From the NCBI GenBank assembly GCA_030715195.1, contig JAUYVI010000006.1, forward strand, positions 310,001-374,000: DNA of 64,000 nt, read 5' to 3'. Both the position numbers and the translations under genes were made by a program. Under the pieces are notes generated by a model. The model was not told the DNA's origin. It saw only the letters and a list, made by a program, of their open reading frames with translations, and searched no databases. Shown one piece after another: positions 43,692 to 52,534 of this stretch (positions are counted from its first letter, which is position 1; every line of letters starts with the position of its first letter). Source of the DNA: Dongia sedimenti (lineage in GTDB: Bacteria; Pseudomonadota; Alphaproteobacteria; Dongiales; Dongiaceae).

Positions 43692-45363
43692 ACGCGGCGC
43701 GCACCACTTCGATAAAGCGGGAAAGCTCGCCGCGCAGCAGCTCCGCCTGATGCGACAGCTCCTCGGCGGAACTCAGCACCTGACCGGCGGCGGCGCCGGT
43801 ATCGTTGGCGGCTTGGCTCACGCTGACGATGTTCTCGGTGACCTCCGCGGTGCCCTGGGCCGCCTGCTGGACATTGCGGGCGATCTCGCGGGTCGCCGCG
43901 GTCTGCTCCTCCACCGCGGCGGCGATGGTGCCGGAGATGGTGCTGATCGTCCGGATGGTCTCGCCGATCCCGTTGATCGCCGTGACCGAGTTCTGGGTGG
44001 CGGCCTGGACCGCGGCGATCTGTCCGCTGATCTCCTCGGTCGCCTTCCCGGTCTGGGTGGCCAGCGTCTTCACTTCCGAGGCGACCACCGCGAAGCCCTT
44101 GCCGGCTTCGCCGGCGCGCGCCGCCTCGATCGTGGCGTTGAGGGCCAGCAGGTTGGTCTGGCTGGCGATCTCCTCGATCAGGCGGACCACGTCGCCGATC
44201 TTCTGGGCGGCGGTGGCCAGGCTCGCCACCTCGCTGTTCGTGGTCTCGGCCTGGCGGACCGCCGTCGAGGCCACATCGTTCGACTGGGAGATCTGGCGGG
44301 CGATCTCATCGACGGTGGAGGACAATTCCTCGGCGGCCGAGGCAACGGTCTGGACGCTGGTCGCCGCTTCGTTGGAGGCCGAGGCGACCGACTGCGCCTG
44401 CTTGTTGGTCTCCTCGGCGGTCGAGGACATCGACTGGGCGGAGGCACGCAACTCGGTGGCGGCCGAGGCGACGGTCTTCACGATGCCGCCGACCGCCTGC
44501 TCGAACTGGTCGGCCAGGCGCGTCATATCGACCCTGCGCTGGGCGGCGGCTTCCGTCTTCTGCCGCTCCTGCTCGGTCCGAAGCCGTTCGGCCTCGACCA
44601 TGCTGTCCTTGAAGATCTGCACCGCCTGGGACATCTCGCCGATCTCGTCCCTGCGCGCGGTGCCGGGGATTTCCGCGCTCATGTCGCCGCGGGACAGCCG
44701 GCCCATGGTCGCCGTCATCGCCTTGACCGGGCGGACGATGGCGCGGGCCAGCAGGAAGGCGATCGCCAGGCCAAGCACGACCGCAAGGCCACTCAGGATC
44801 ATCGAATGCAGCGCGCCTTCGGCGCCCCGCGCGTCGAACGCCGCATCGCTCTCGTCGGCAGTGGCGATCTCGATGTCCCGGATCTTGCGCATGCCCGTTG
44901 CCAGGGCCGCCGCCTGCTCGTCGATCTTGCCGTCCAGGTCGCGCATTTCCGGCGTGAGATCCGCCGTCTCCTTCAGCTTCGGCAGCATCTCGTTCTCGAA
45001 GATGGCGACCATGTTGCCATAGGCGGCCTTGGCTTCGCCCATCGCCGCCTTTTCCGCCTCGGTGATCGCGGTTGCGGCGACGGCGGCCAGGTCCTGCTCC
45101 GCTTCGGCCTTCTTGTCGGCCCAGTCCTTGGCGGTCTGGTCGAGCGCGCGGTTGATCTCGGCATCGGCGATGATCTGGTACATCTCCGCGCCGAGCGCCG
45201 CGGCCTCGGTCACCTCGACCGCGTTCTTGTAGCTGGTCGCCCCCTCGTCCTGCATGCCGCGCATGTCGTCAATGGTCCAGAGCGCCGAGCCGGCCAGCAG
45301 AAGAATGAGCGTGATATTCGTGATGGAGCCGCCGGTGAGCTTGGCGGCAATGGTGAGCTTCAT
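43690..45363 (-). CDS. Methyl-accepting chemotaxis protein
   Basis: 557 residues. Membrane helix 1 near 13-30, a four-helix-type periplasmic sensor, membrane helix 2 at 187-210, HAMP ([20 protein letters not shown]), then the signalling domain with tip [20 protein letters not shown]. The sensor region is rich in Glu/Asp/Ala ([20 protein letters not shown]). No CheR/CheB tether. The ribosome site is aaggggga on the minus strand. It shares its signalling tip with the receptor at 16459, so both probably feed the same chemosensory array. Confidence 0.94.
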   Translation of the reverse strand: MKLTIAAKLTGGSITNITLILLLAGSALWTIDDMRGMQDEGATSYKNAVEVTEAAALGAEMYQIIADAEINRALDQTAKDWADKKAEAEQDLAAVAATAITEAEKAAMGEAKAAYGNMVAIFENEMLPKLKETADLTPEMRDLDGKIDEQAAALATGMRKIRDIEIATADESDAAFDARGAEGALHSMILSGLAVVLGLAIAFLLARAIVRPVKAMTATMGRLSRGDMSAEIPGTARRDEIGEMSQAVQIFKDSMVEAERLRTEQERQKTEAAAQRRVDMTRLADQFEQAVGGIVKTVASAATELRASAQSMSSTAEETNKQAQSVASASNEAATSVQTVASAAEELSSTVDEIARQISQSNDVASTAVRQAETTNSEVASLATAAQKIGDVVRLIEEIASQTNLLALNATIEAARAGEAGKGFAVVASEVKTLATQTGKATEEISGQIAAVQAATQNSVTAINGIGETIRTISTISGTIAAAVEEQTAATREIARNVQQAAQGTAEVTENIVSVSQAANDTGAAAGQVLSSAEELSHQAELLRGELSRFIEVVRAA

Positions 45364-45752
45364 GGTTTTTCCCCCTTGGTTGCGGCCAAGCTAACTGCAA
45401 GGGGTTTTACAAAAGTTAATTGGATTATTCGGGCCATGAGTTTTCTTGCCCTCATCCTTGAGAACGATTCCGGCAGGTCTCGCGAAAAATGCGGCTTTCC
45501 GTATGGCGCCCGCGCCGCGAAATTCCTATTTGTTAACCAGTGGCGGCGCAGATTGACGCCCTTACGGTGGCCGTGGCGGCAGCGGCGGCATTCGTGTCGC
45601 CATCGGCCAAGTGCCCATGCCCGAGCGTCGGTTACAGTGGCTGCGACGCCCTTTGATAGATTTTGCTTATCAAGCGATCGGCGGGACAACCTTGACCGCA
45701 AACCTTTGCAGGTTCACGGTTTTCTGCTGAATTTTGCGGGAGTATCCGACCA
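45364..45752. other. Divergent intergenic region between chemoreceptor and fds operon
   Basis: About 390 nt with start sites at both ends. The first 100 nt next to the chemoreceptor are AT-rich and probably hold its promoter. The end nearest fdsG has a gggag ribosome site (10 nt before the ATG) and AT-rich tttctgctgaattttgc. No clear consensus promoter, riboswitch or repeat was found. Confidence 0.35.
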
Positions 45753-46286
45753 ATGACCACTGCCGGTCAGGGCGAGGCCAAAGCCGCTTCCCACGGGACA
45801 ACTTCCCTTTGGGATGCCGCCGAAGCCCGCCAGATCATGGAAACCTATCGCGGCCTGGACGGCGCCTTGATGCCGATCCTGCATGCCCTGCAGGAGCGCT
45901 TCGGCTATGTCGATGACGCCGCGGTGCCCGATCTCGCCGATCTGCTGAATCTCAGCCGCGCCGAAGTGCACGGCGTCATCACCTTCTATCACGACTTCCG
46001 CCGCACGCCGCCGGCACGCCATGCGCTGCATCTCTGCCGCGCGGAAGCCTGCCAGTCGGTCGGAGCGCGGGCGCTGGAAGCGCATGTGAAGCGGAAGCTC
46101 GGCGTCGACTACCATCACCAAACCCCCGACGGGCGCTGGTCGCTGGGCGCGATCTACTGCCTCGGCAATTGCGCCTGCGGCCCCTCGGCGCTGATCGACG
46201 GCGAGACGGTGGGACGGCTCACCCCGGAGAAGCTGGACGCGCTGATGCGCGAGGCGGAAGCCGGTCGCCTGGAGGCCGCGGAATGA
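45753..46286 (+). CDS. fdsG: NAD-dependent formate dehydrogenase, gamma subunit
   Basis: 177 residues, NuoE-like [2Fe-2S] protein. The four-cysteine thioredoxin-like cluster is seen as CRAEACQ and later CLGNCACGP. The N-terminal helical part (ILHALQERFGYVDDAAVPDLADLL) is standard. It passes electrons within the diaphorase module of soluble formate dehydrogenase. Overlaps fdsB by 4 nt. Confidence 0.93.
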   Translation: MTTAGQGEAKAASHGTTSLWDAAEARQIMETYRGLDGALMPILHALQERFGYVDDAAVPDLADLLNLSRAEVHGVITFYHDFRRTPPARHALHLCRAEACQSVGARALEAHVKRKLGVDYHHQTPDGRWSLGAIYCLGNCACGPSALIDGETVGRLTPEKLDALMREAEAGRLEAAE

Positions 46287-47839
46287 GTGCGGTGCGCGTC
46301 TATGTGCCGGGTGATTCCTCCGCGGTGGCGGTCGGCGCGAACCGCGTCGCCCATGCCCTCGAGCGTCTCGCCCGCGAGAAGAAGGTCGAGATCGAGATCG
46401 TTCGCAACGGCTCGCGCGGCCTTTATTGGCTGGAGCCGATGGTCGAGGTGACCACGTCCGAAGGCCGCATCGCCTATGGCCCGGTTGCGCCGGGCGATCT
46501 GGCCGGCCTGTTCGAGGCCGGCTTCCTGAGCGGCGGCCAGCACGCGCTGCGCCTGGGCCGCCCGGAGGATATCCCGTTCCTGAAGAACCAGGAGCGGCTG
46601 ATGTTCGCCCGCTGCGGCATCACCGACCCGCTCTCGGTCGAGGAATACAGGGCCCATGGCGGCTTCCGCGGCCTCGCCAAGGCGCTGCGGATGCAGCCCC
46701 AGGAGATCGTCTCCGAGGTGACGGAGTCCGGCCTGCGTGGCCGCGGCGGCGCCGGCTTCCCGACCGGCATCAAGTGGAAGACCGTGCTGGAGACGAAGGC
46801 CGAGCGGAAGTACATCGTCTGCAACGCCGACGAGGGCGACAGCGGCACCTTCGCCGATCGCATGATCATGGAAGGCGATCCCTTCCTGCTGATCGAAGGC
46901 ATGACCATCGCCGGCATCGCCACCGGCGCGACCAAGGGCTTCATCTACATCCGCTCGGAATACCCCGACGCCTTCCGCCAGATGGGCCGGGCGATCGAGA
47001 TCGCGCGCAACACCGGCTATCTCGGACCGAACGTGCTGGGCTCGGGCAAGGCCTTCGATCTGGAGACCCGGCTCGGCGCCGGCGCCTATATCTGCGGCGA
47101 GGAAACTTCGCTGCTGGAGAGCCTCGAAGGCAAGCGGGGCGTCATCCGCTTCAAGCCGCCGCTGCCGGCCATCAAGGGCCTGTTCGGCCAGCCGACCGTC
47201 ATCAACAACCTGCTCTCCTTCGCCAGCGTGCCGGTCATCATGGATGACGGGGCCAATTTCTATAAGAACTACGGCACCGGCCGGTCGCGCGGCACCCAGC
47301 CGTTCCAGCTCGCCGGCAACGTGAAGCAGGGCGGGCTCATCGAGAAAGCCTTCGGCGTCACGCTGAAGGAGCTGATCTATGATTTCGGCGGCGGCACCTT
47401 GAGCGGCCGGCCGGTCCGCGCGGTGCAGGTCGGCGGGCCGCTGGGCGCCTATCTGCGCGCCGACCAGCTCGACATTCCGATGGACTACGAAGCCTTCGCC
47501 GCGGTGAAGGCCATGCTCGGCCATGGCGGTATCGTGGTGTTCGACGACACCGTCGACATGGCGCAGCAGGCGCGCTTCGCCATGGAGTTCTGCGCCGTCG
47601 AATCCTGCGGCAAGTGCACGCCCTGCCGCATCGGCTCGACCCGCGGCGTCGAGGTGATCGACCGGATCATCGCCGACCAGGACCGCGCTAAGAATCTCCG
47701 GCTGCTCGACGATCTCTGCGAGACCATGGTCGACGGATCGCTCTGCGCGCTCGGCGGATTGACGCCGTTCCCGGTGCAAAGCGCGATCCGCTATTTCCCC
47801 GAAGATTTCGACAAACCCAGCCGTAAGGCCGCCGAATAA
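46283..47839 (+). CDS. fdsB: NAD-dependent formate dehydrogenase, beta subunit
   Basis: 518 residues, a NuoF-like flavoprotein with an extra N-terminal thioredoxin-like part of about 100 residues. NAD/FMN motif GRGGAGFPTG, ICGEETSLLESLEG, and the [4Fe-4S] CGKCTPCRIGS near the C-terminus. It is the NAD+-reducing subunit. ATG 46283 overlaps the fdsG stop. Confidence 0.95.
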   Translation: MSAVRVYVPGDSSAVAVGANRVAHALERLAREKKVEIEIVRNGSRGLYWLEPMVEVTTSEGRIAYGPVAPGDLAGLFEAGFLSGGQHALRLGRPEDIPFLKNQERLMFARCGITDPLSVEEYRAHGGFRGLAKALRMQPQEIVSEVTESGLRGRGGAGFPTGIKWKTVLETKAERKYIVCNADEGDSGTFADRMIMEGDPFLLIEGMTIAGIATGATKGFIYIRSEYPDAFRQMGRAIEIARNTGYLGPNVLGSGKAFDLETRLGAGAYICGEETSLLESLEGKRGVIRFKPPLPAIKGLFGQPTVINNLLSFASVPVIMDDGANFYKNYGTGRSRGTQPFQLAGNVKQGGLIEKAFGVTLKELIYDFGGGTLSGRPVRAVQVGGPLGAYLRADQLDIPMDYEAFAAVKAMLGHGGIVVFDDTVDMAQQARFAMEFCAVESCGKCTPCRIGSTRGVEVIDRIIADQDRAKNLRLLDDLCETMVDGSLCALGGLTPFPVQSAIRYFPEDFDKPSRKAAE

Positions 47840-47863
47840 GCGGCAGAGGCAAGGAAAGCCCCC

Positions 47864-50761
47864 ATGAACGCACCCGTGACCAATCCGATCGTCGCTCCCG
47901 CGGTTTCCCCTGGGCCCCTGACGCTCATCAAGGAACCGGATTACGGCACGCCTGAACGCACCGCCGAGAAGCTGGTGACGCTGGAGATCGACGGCGTCGC
48001 GGTTTCGGTGCCGGAAGGCACCTCGGTGATGCGGGCGGCCGCGGAGATGGGCTTCTCCATTCCGAAGCTCTGCGCGACCGACAGCGTCGAGCCGTTCGGC
48101 TCCTGCCGCCTCTGCCTGGTCGAGATCGAGGGCCGCCGCGGCACCCCGGCCTCCTGCACCACGCCCGCCGAGCAGGGCATGAAGGTGAAGACCCAGACGC
48201 CGAAGCTGGCCAAGCTCCGCCGCAACGTCATGGAGCTCTACATCTCCGACCATCCGCTGGACTGCCTCACCTGCGCCGCCAACGGCGACTGCGAGCTGCA
48301 GGACATGGCGGGTGCCGTGGGCCTGCGCGAGGTGCGCTACGGCTATGAGGGCGCCAACCATCTCGACGCCGTCAAGGACGAGAGCAATCCCTATTTCACC
48401 TTCGATCCCGCGAAATGCATCGTCTGCTCGCGCTGTGTGCGGGCCTGCGAGGAGGTGCAGGGCACCTTCGCGCTGACCATCGACGGCCGCGGCTTTGCCT
48501 CCCACGTTTCGGCGAGCCAGGACGAGGATTTCCTCGCCTCCGAATGCGTCTCCTGCGGCGCCTGTGTCCAGGCCTGCCCGACCGCGACCCTGATCGAGAA
48601 GAGCGTCATCGAGGCCGGCCAGCCGGAGCACAGTGTCGTGACGACCTGCGCCTATTGCGGCGTCGGCTGCTCCTTCAAGGCCGAGATGCGCGGCACCGAA
48701 GTCGTGCGCATGATGCCGTACAAGGACGGCGGTGCGAACCATGGCCATTCCTGCGTGAAGGGCCGCTTCGCCTGGGGCTATGCGACCCACAAGGACCGCA
48801 TCACCAAGCCGATGATCCGCGCCAAGATCACCGATCCCTGGCAGGAAGTCTCCTGGGAGGTTGCGATCAACCACGCCGCTTCCGAGTTCAAGCGGATCCA
48901 GAAGCAGTACGGCCGCGGCTCGATCGGCGGCATCACCTCGTCGCGCTGCACCAACGAGGAAACCTACCTCGTGCAGAAGATGGTCCGCGCGGCCTTCGGC
49001 AACAACAACGTCGATACCTGCGCCCGGGTCTGCCATTCGCCGACCGGCTACGGCCTCGGCACCACGCTCGGCACCTCGGCCGGCACCCAGACCTTCGACT
49101 CCGTCATGGAAGCCGACGTCATCCTGGTGATGGGCGCCAACCCGACCGACGCCCATCCGGTGTTCGGCAGCCGCATGAAGAAGCGGATCCGCCAGGGCGC
49201 CCGCCTGATCGTGATCGATCCGCGGCGCATCGACCTGGTGAAGGACGCGCATGTCGAGGCCGATTATCACCTGGCGCTGAAGCCCGGCACCAACGTCGCG
49301 ATCGTCAACGCGCTGGCCCACGTGATCGCGACCGAGGGCCTGATCAACGAGGCCTATGTGAAGGAGCGCTGCGAGCCGGAGGACTTCGCGCTGTGGCGCG
49401 CCTTCGTCTCCGAGCCGCGCAACTCGCCGGAAGCGACCGAGAGCCTGACCGGCGTGCCGGCGGCCGACGTGCGCGCCGCGGCACGGCTCTATGCGACCGG
49501 CGGCAACGCGGCGATCTATTACGGCCTCGGCGTCACCGAGCACAGCCAGGGCTCGACCACGGTCATCGGCATCGCGAACCTCGCCATGGCGACCGGCAAT
49601 ATCGGTCGCATGGGCGTCGGCGTGAACCCGCTGCGCGGCCAGAACAACGTGCAGGGCGCCTGCGACATGGGCTCGTTCCCGCATGAATTCTCCGGCTATC
49701 GCCACGTCTCCAACGATGCGGTGCGCGAGAGCTTCGAGGCGCTCTGGGGCGTCAAGCTCGAGAGCGAGCCGGGCCTGCGCATCCCGAACATGCTCGACGC
49801 CGCCATGGATGGCAGCTTCAAGGGCATCTATATCCAGGGCGAGGACATCGCCCAGTCCGATCCGGACATCAAGCATGTCACCGGCGGTCTGGAGGCGATG
49901 GAATGCGTGGTGGTGCAGGATCTCTTCCTGAACGAGACCGCGAACTTCGCCCATGTGTTCCTGCCGGGCACCACCTTCCTGGAGAAGGACGGCACCTTCA
50001 CCAATGCCGAGCGCCGCATCAACCTGGTGCGCAAGGCGACACCGCCGGTGCCGGGCTATGCCGATTGGGAAGTGACCATGCTGCTCAGCAACGCGCTGGG
50101 CTACAAGATGGACTACAAGCATCCGTCCGAGATCATGGACGAGATCGCCGCCATGACCCCGACCTTCAAGAATGTCAGCTTCAAAAAGATCGAGGAGATG
50201 GGCTCGGTGCAGTGGCCCTGCAACGACGCGTCGCCGGACGGCACGCCGATCATGCATATCGGCAAGTTCGTGCGCGGCAAGGGCCGCTTCGTGCTGACCG
50301 AATACGTGCCGACCGACGAGAAGAGCACGGCCAAGTTCCCGCTGCTCCTGACCACCGGCCGAATCCTGTCGCAGTACAATGTCGGCGCCCAGACGCGGCG
50401 CACCGAGAACGTCGCGTGGCATGACGAGGACATCCTGGAGATCCATCCGCACGACGCGGAGCAGCGCGGCATCCATGACGGCGACATCGTCTCCGTCATC
50501 AGCCGCGCCGGCGAGACGGCGCTGGCGGCGCTGATCTCCGAACGCATGCAGCCGGGCGTGGTCTACACCACCTTCCACCACTTCGGCAGCGGCGTGAACG
50601 TGGTCACCACCGACTTCTCCGACTGGGCCACCAACTGCCCGGAATACAAGGTGACCGCGGTCGAGGTGCGCGCGACCAACCGGCCGTCGGAATGGCAGCT
50701 GAAATACGCCAAGCTGCGCGACGACACCCGCCAGATCGCCGGCAAGACCGCGGCGGAGTAG
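47864..50761 (+). CDS. fdsA: NAD-dependent formate dehydrogenase, catalytic alpha subunit
   Basis: 965 residues. A NuoG-like N-terminus with [2Fe-2S] (GSCRLCLVE, then ASC), a His-Cys cluster (HPLDCLTCAANGDCELQ), two [4Fe-4S] sets (CIVCSRCVRAC; CVSCGACVQACPT), then CAYCGVGCSFKAE and the molybdopterin domains. The metal ligand is Cys390 in ARVCHSPT, coded TGC, so no selenocysteine is needed. It oxidises formate to CO2 or runs in reverse. It ends 14 nt before fdhD. Confidence 0.96.
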   Translation: MNAPVTNPIVAPAVSPGPLTLIKEPDYGTPERTAEKLVTLEIDGVAVSVPEGTSVMRAAAEMGFSIPKLCATDSVEPFGSCRLCLVEIEGRRGTPASCTTPAEQGMKVKTQTPKLAKLRRNVMELYISDHPLDCLTCAANGDCELQDMAGAVGLREVRYGYEGANHLDAVKDESNPYFTFDPAKCIVCSRCVRACEEVQGTFALTIDGRGFASHVSASQDEDFLASECVSCGACVQACPTATLIEKSVIEAGQPEHSVVTTCAYCGVGCSFKAEMRGTEVVRMMPYKDGGANHGHSCVKGRFAWGYATHKDRITKPMIRAKITDPWQEVSWEVAINHAASEFKRIQKQYGRGSIGGITSSRCTNEETYLVQKMVRAAFGNNNVDTCARVCHSPTGYGLGTTLGTSAGTQTFDSVMEADVILVMGANPTDAHPVFGSRMKKRIRQGARLIVIDPRRIDLVKDAHVEADYHLALKPGTNVAIVNALAHVIATEGLINEAYVKERCEPEDFALWRAFVSEPRNSPEATESLTGVPAADVRAAARLYATGGNAAIYYGLGVTEHSQGSTTVIGIANLAMATGNIGRMGVGVNPLRGQNNVQGACDMGSFPHEFSGYRHVSNDAVRESFEALWGVKLESEPGLRIPNMLDAAMDGSFKGIYIQGEDIAQSDPDIKHVTGGLEAMECVVVQDLFLNETANFAHVFLPGTTFLEKDGTFTNAERRINLVRKATPPVPGYADWEVTMLLSNALGYKMDYKHPSEIMDEIAAMTPTFKNVSFKKIEEMGSVQWPCNDASPDGTPIMHIGKFVRGKGRFVLTEYVPTDEKSTAKFPLLLTTGRILSQYNVGAQTRRTENVAWHDEDILEIHPHDAEQRGIHDGDIVSVISRAGETALAALISERMQPGVVYTTFHHFGSGVNVVTTDFSDWATNCPEYKVTAVEVRATNRPSEWQLKYAKLRDDTRQIAGKTAAE

Positions 50762-50775
50762 GCGGGCAGGGTCCG

Positions 50776-51648
50776 ATGACCGCGGCGCGCCCGCTGGAAA
50801 CCAAACCCGCACCCTCCCCCTGCGGGGAGAGCGCGGGCGCGGGTCTGCCGCAGCCGACGGCGGAAGCCGCCTATCAGCTGCTGCGGCGGGATACCGCCGG
50901 CGCCGAATCCCATGCCGAGCCGGTCGCCGAGGAAGTGCCGGTGGCGATGGTCTATAACGGCTTGAGCCATGTCGTGATGATGGCGAGCCCGACCGATCTC
51001 GAGGACTTCGCGCTCGGCTTCTCGCTGACCGAAGGCATCATCGACTCCAAATCCGAGCTGACCGACTGCGAGATCCACGCGGCCGGCGAAGGCGTCGAGG
51101 CGCGGATCGAGATCAGCGCGCGCGCTTTCTTCCGCCTGAAGGAGCATCGGCGCGCATTGCAAGGCCGCACCGGCTGCGGTCTCTGCGGCGTCGAAAGCCT
51201 GGACCAGGCGCTGCGCGATCTGCCGAAGCTCAATTCCGAGCTCCGCGTGCGGCCGCAGGCGATTCACCGCGCCCTCGACGCGCTGCCCGCCTTGCAGGGC
51301 CTCAACCGCATCACCCATGCGCTGCATGCCGCGGCCTTCTGCACGCCCGACGGCGAGATCGTCGGTGTGCGCGAGGATGTCGGCCGGCACAACGCGTTCG
51401 ACAAGCTGATCGGAACCTTGGCCAAGGACGAAGTCGACACCGGCAGCGGCTTCGCCCTGATCACCAGCCGCTGCTCCTTCGAGATGGCGCAGAAGGCGGT
51501 CTCCGCCGGCATTCCGGTCCTGGCCGCGGTCTCCGCGCCGACCCATCTTGCCATCAAGCTCGCCCGGAGCTACGACCTCACCCTATTGGCGCTGGCGCGC
51601 TCGGACAGCATGAAGCTGTTCTCCGGCGCGCGCCGGCTGCAACCCTGA
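50776..51648 (+). CDS. fdhD: Formate dehydrogenase accessory sulfurtransferase FdhD
   Basis: 290 residues. The conserved CxxC pair lies in TGCGLCGVE, with GFSLTEGII upstream and REDVGRHNAFDKLIG downstream, all standard. It transfers sulfur to the molybdenum cofactor of FdsA. The first 30 or so residues are a variable extension whose DNA holds a small GC hairpin (50814-50829). It lies between fdsA and fdsD as in other fds operons. Confidence 0.95.
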   Translation: MTAARPLETKPAPSPCGESAGAGLPQPTAEAAYQLLRRDTAGAESHAEPVAEEVPVAMVYNGLSHVVMMASPTDLEDFALGFSLTEGIIDSKSELTDCEIHAAGEGVEARIEISARAFFRLKEHRRALQGRTGCGLCGVESLDQALRDLPKLNSELRVRPQAIHRALDALPALQGLNRITHALHAAAFCTPDGEIVGVREDVGRHNAFDKLIGTLAKDEVDTGSGFALITSRCSFEMAQKAVSAGIPVLAAVSAPTHLAIKLARSYDLTLLALARSDSMKLFSGARRLQP

Positions 51649-51664
51649 ACCGACGGTCCTTGCG

Positions 51665-51919
51665 ATGAAAACCACCGGAGAAAAGCTGGTCTACATGGCC
51701 AACCAGATCGGCGACTTCTTCAAGAGCTATCCGCACGACCAGGCGGTGAAGGGGATCACGGAGCATATCCACAAGTTCTGGGATCCGCGGATGCTGAAGC
51801 AGATCTTCGAGATCATGGAGAAGCCGGAGCACGGCTTGAAGCCGTATCCGCTCGAGGCCTTGCAGACCCTGGCCCAGGAGTCGCAGCGCGCCCATTCCGA
51901 CGTCGAAGCCAGCGGCTGA
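51665..51919 (+). CDS. fdsD: NAD-dependent formate dehydrogenase, delta subunit
   Basis: 84 residues, matching the small FdsD family (KLVYMANQIGDFFKSYPHDQAV, then HIHKFWDPRMLKQIFE). FdsD is needed for active enzyme or cofactor handling, but its exact role is not settled. It is the last gene of the operon, 16 nt after fdhD. Confidence 0.93.
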   Translation: MKTTGEKLVYMANQIGDFFKSYPHDQAVKGITEHIHKFWDPRMLKQIFEIMEKPEHGLKPYPLEALQTLAQESQRAHSDVEASG

Positions 51920-51945
51920 ACCCTGATCCGCGGGCCGCGCGTCGT

Positions 51946-52305
51946 CTATTCCGCCGCGGCCTTCTTCGCCGCGAACTGATCGAACGCCTCGACCGCCTGG
52001 GCGGCGTACATCACGCTGGGTCCGGCGCCCATATAGATCGCCATCCCCATCGTTTCCATCACCTCGTCGCGCGTCGCCCCCTGCCGGACGGCGGCTTCGG
52101 CGTGGAAGCCGACGCAGGCATCGCAGCGGGTGGCGACCGAGATGGCGAGCGCGATCAGCTCCTTGGTCTTGGTGTCGAACGCCTTCGGCTCCAGCGCCGC
52201 TTTCGCCAGCGCCGAGAAGGCCTTCATGGTTTCCGGCGTTCCCCCGCGCAGTTCCTTGAGCGCCGGGGAAAGACCGCTGGTCAGCGCCGCCCAGTCCTGA
52301 TGCAT
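51946..52305 (-). CDS. Carboxymuconolactone decarboxylase / AhpD-like protein
   Basis: 119 residues. Contains the AhpD-like redox motif CDACVGFH, with the His three residues after the second Cys, in a helical fold (KTKELIALAISVATR; MGMAIYMGAGPSVMYAAQAVEAF). Such proteins are peroxidase-like thiol enzymes. It is third in the operon after the SQR and YgaP-like genes, so a role in thiol or persulfide handling is plausible (inference). Confidence 0.88.
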   Translation of the reverse strand: MHQDWAALTSGLSPALKELRGGTPETMKAFSALAKAALEPKAFDTKTKELIALAISVATRCDACVGFHAEAAVRQGATRDEVMETMGMAIYMGAGPSVMYAAQAVEAFDQFAAKKAAAE

Positions 52306-52315
52306 GACCGGGTCC

Positions 52316-52519
52316 TCAGCGGAACGCCTGGCCGGGCTTCATGCCCAGCGCCTTGAAGATCATCGCGGCGGGGCAGAAGCCGGTGAAGCCGGCCTGCAGC
52401 ATGTTGGCGCCGACGAAGGCGGTCAGCCAGAACCAGTACGGGCTGACCCAGAGGCCGAGGGCGAGGCTCACCAGCACCATGACACCGGCGAACGAGAGAA
52501 CGGCATTGTCGATCTTCAT
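52316..52519 (-). CDS. DUF2892 (YgaP-like) membrane protein
   Basis: 67 residues, two membrane helices (VLSFAGVMVLVSLALGLWV and YWFWLTAFVGANMLQAGFTG) followed by CPAAMIFKALGMK. This matches the DUF2892 segment found at the C-terminus of the rhodanese YgaP. Here it is a separate gene, while the rhodanese is encoded in the divergent operon. AAGGAG ribosome site. Between the SQR and AhpD-like genes. Confidence 0.88.
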   Translation of the reverse strand: MKIDNAVLSFAGVMVLVSLALGLWVSPYWFWLTAFVGANMLQAGFTGFCPAAMIFKALGMKPGQAFR

Positions 52520-52534
52520 TTGGAGACTCCTTGG

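Noticed and set aside
45360-45701. Minus-strand 113-codon frame upstream of the chemoreceptor
   Set aside because: Arg/His-rich composition, no ribosome site, and it occupies the AT-rich region that must hold the chemoreceptor promoter.
49031-49033. Selenocysteine in the formate dehydrogenase alpha subunit, and the odd tRNA as tRNA-Sec
   Set aside because: The metal-ligand codon is TGC (Cys390) and the frame has no in-frame TGA. The tRNA anticodon is CGG, not TCA.
46154-50812. Minus-strand open frame of 1552 codons opposite the fds operon
   Set aside because: The plus strand encodes clear FdsB, FdsA and FdsG with intact cofactor motifs. The antisense frame has a repetitive Arg/His/Gly/Asp-rich composition typical of shadows in GC-rich DNA.
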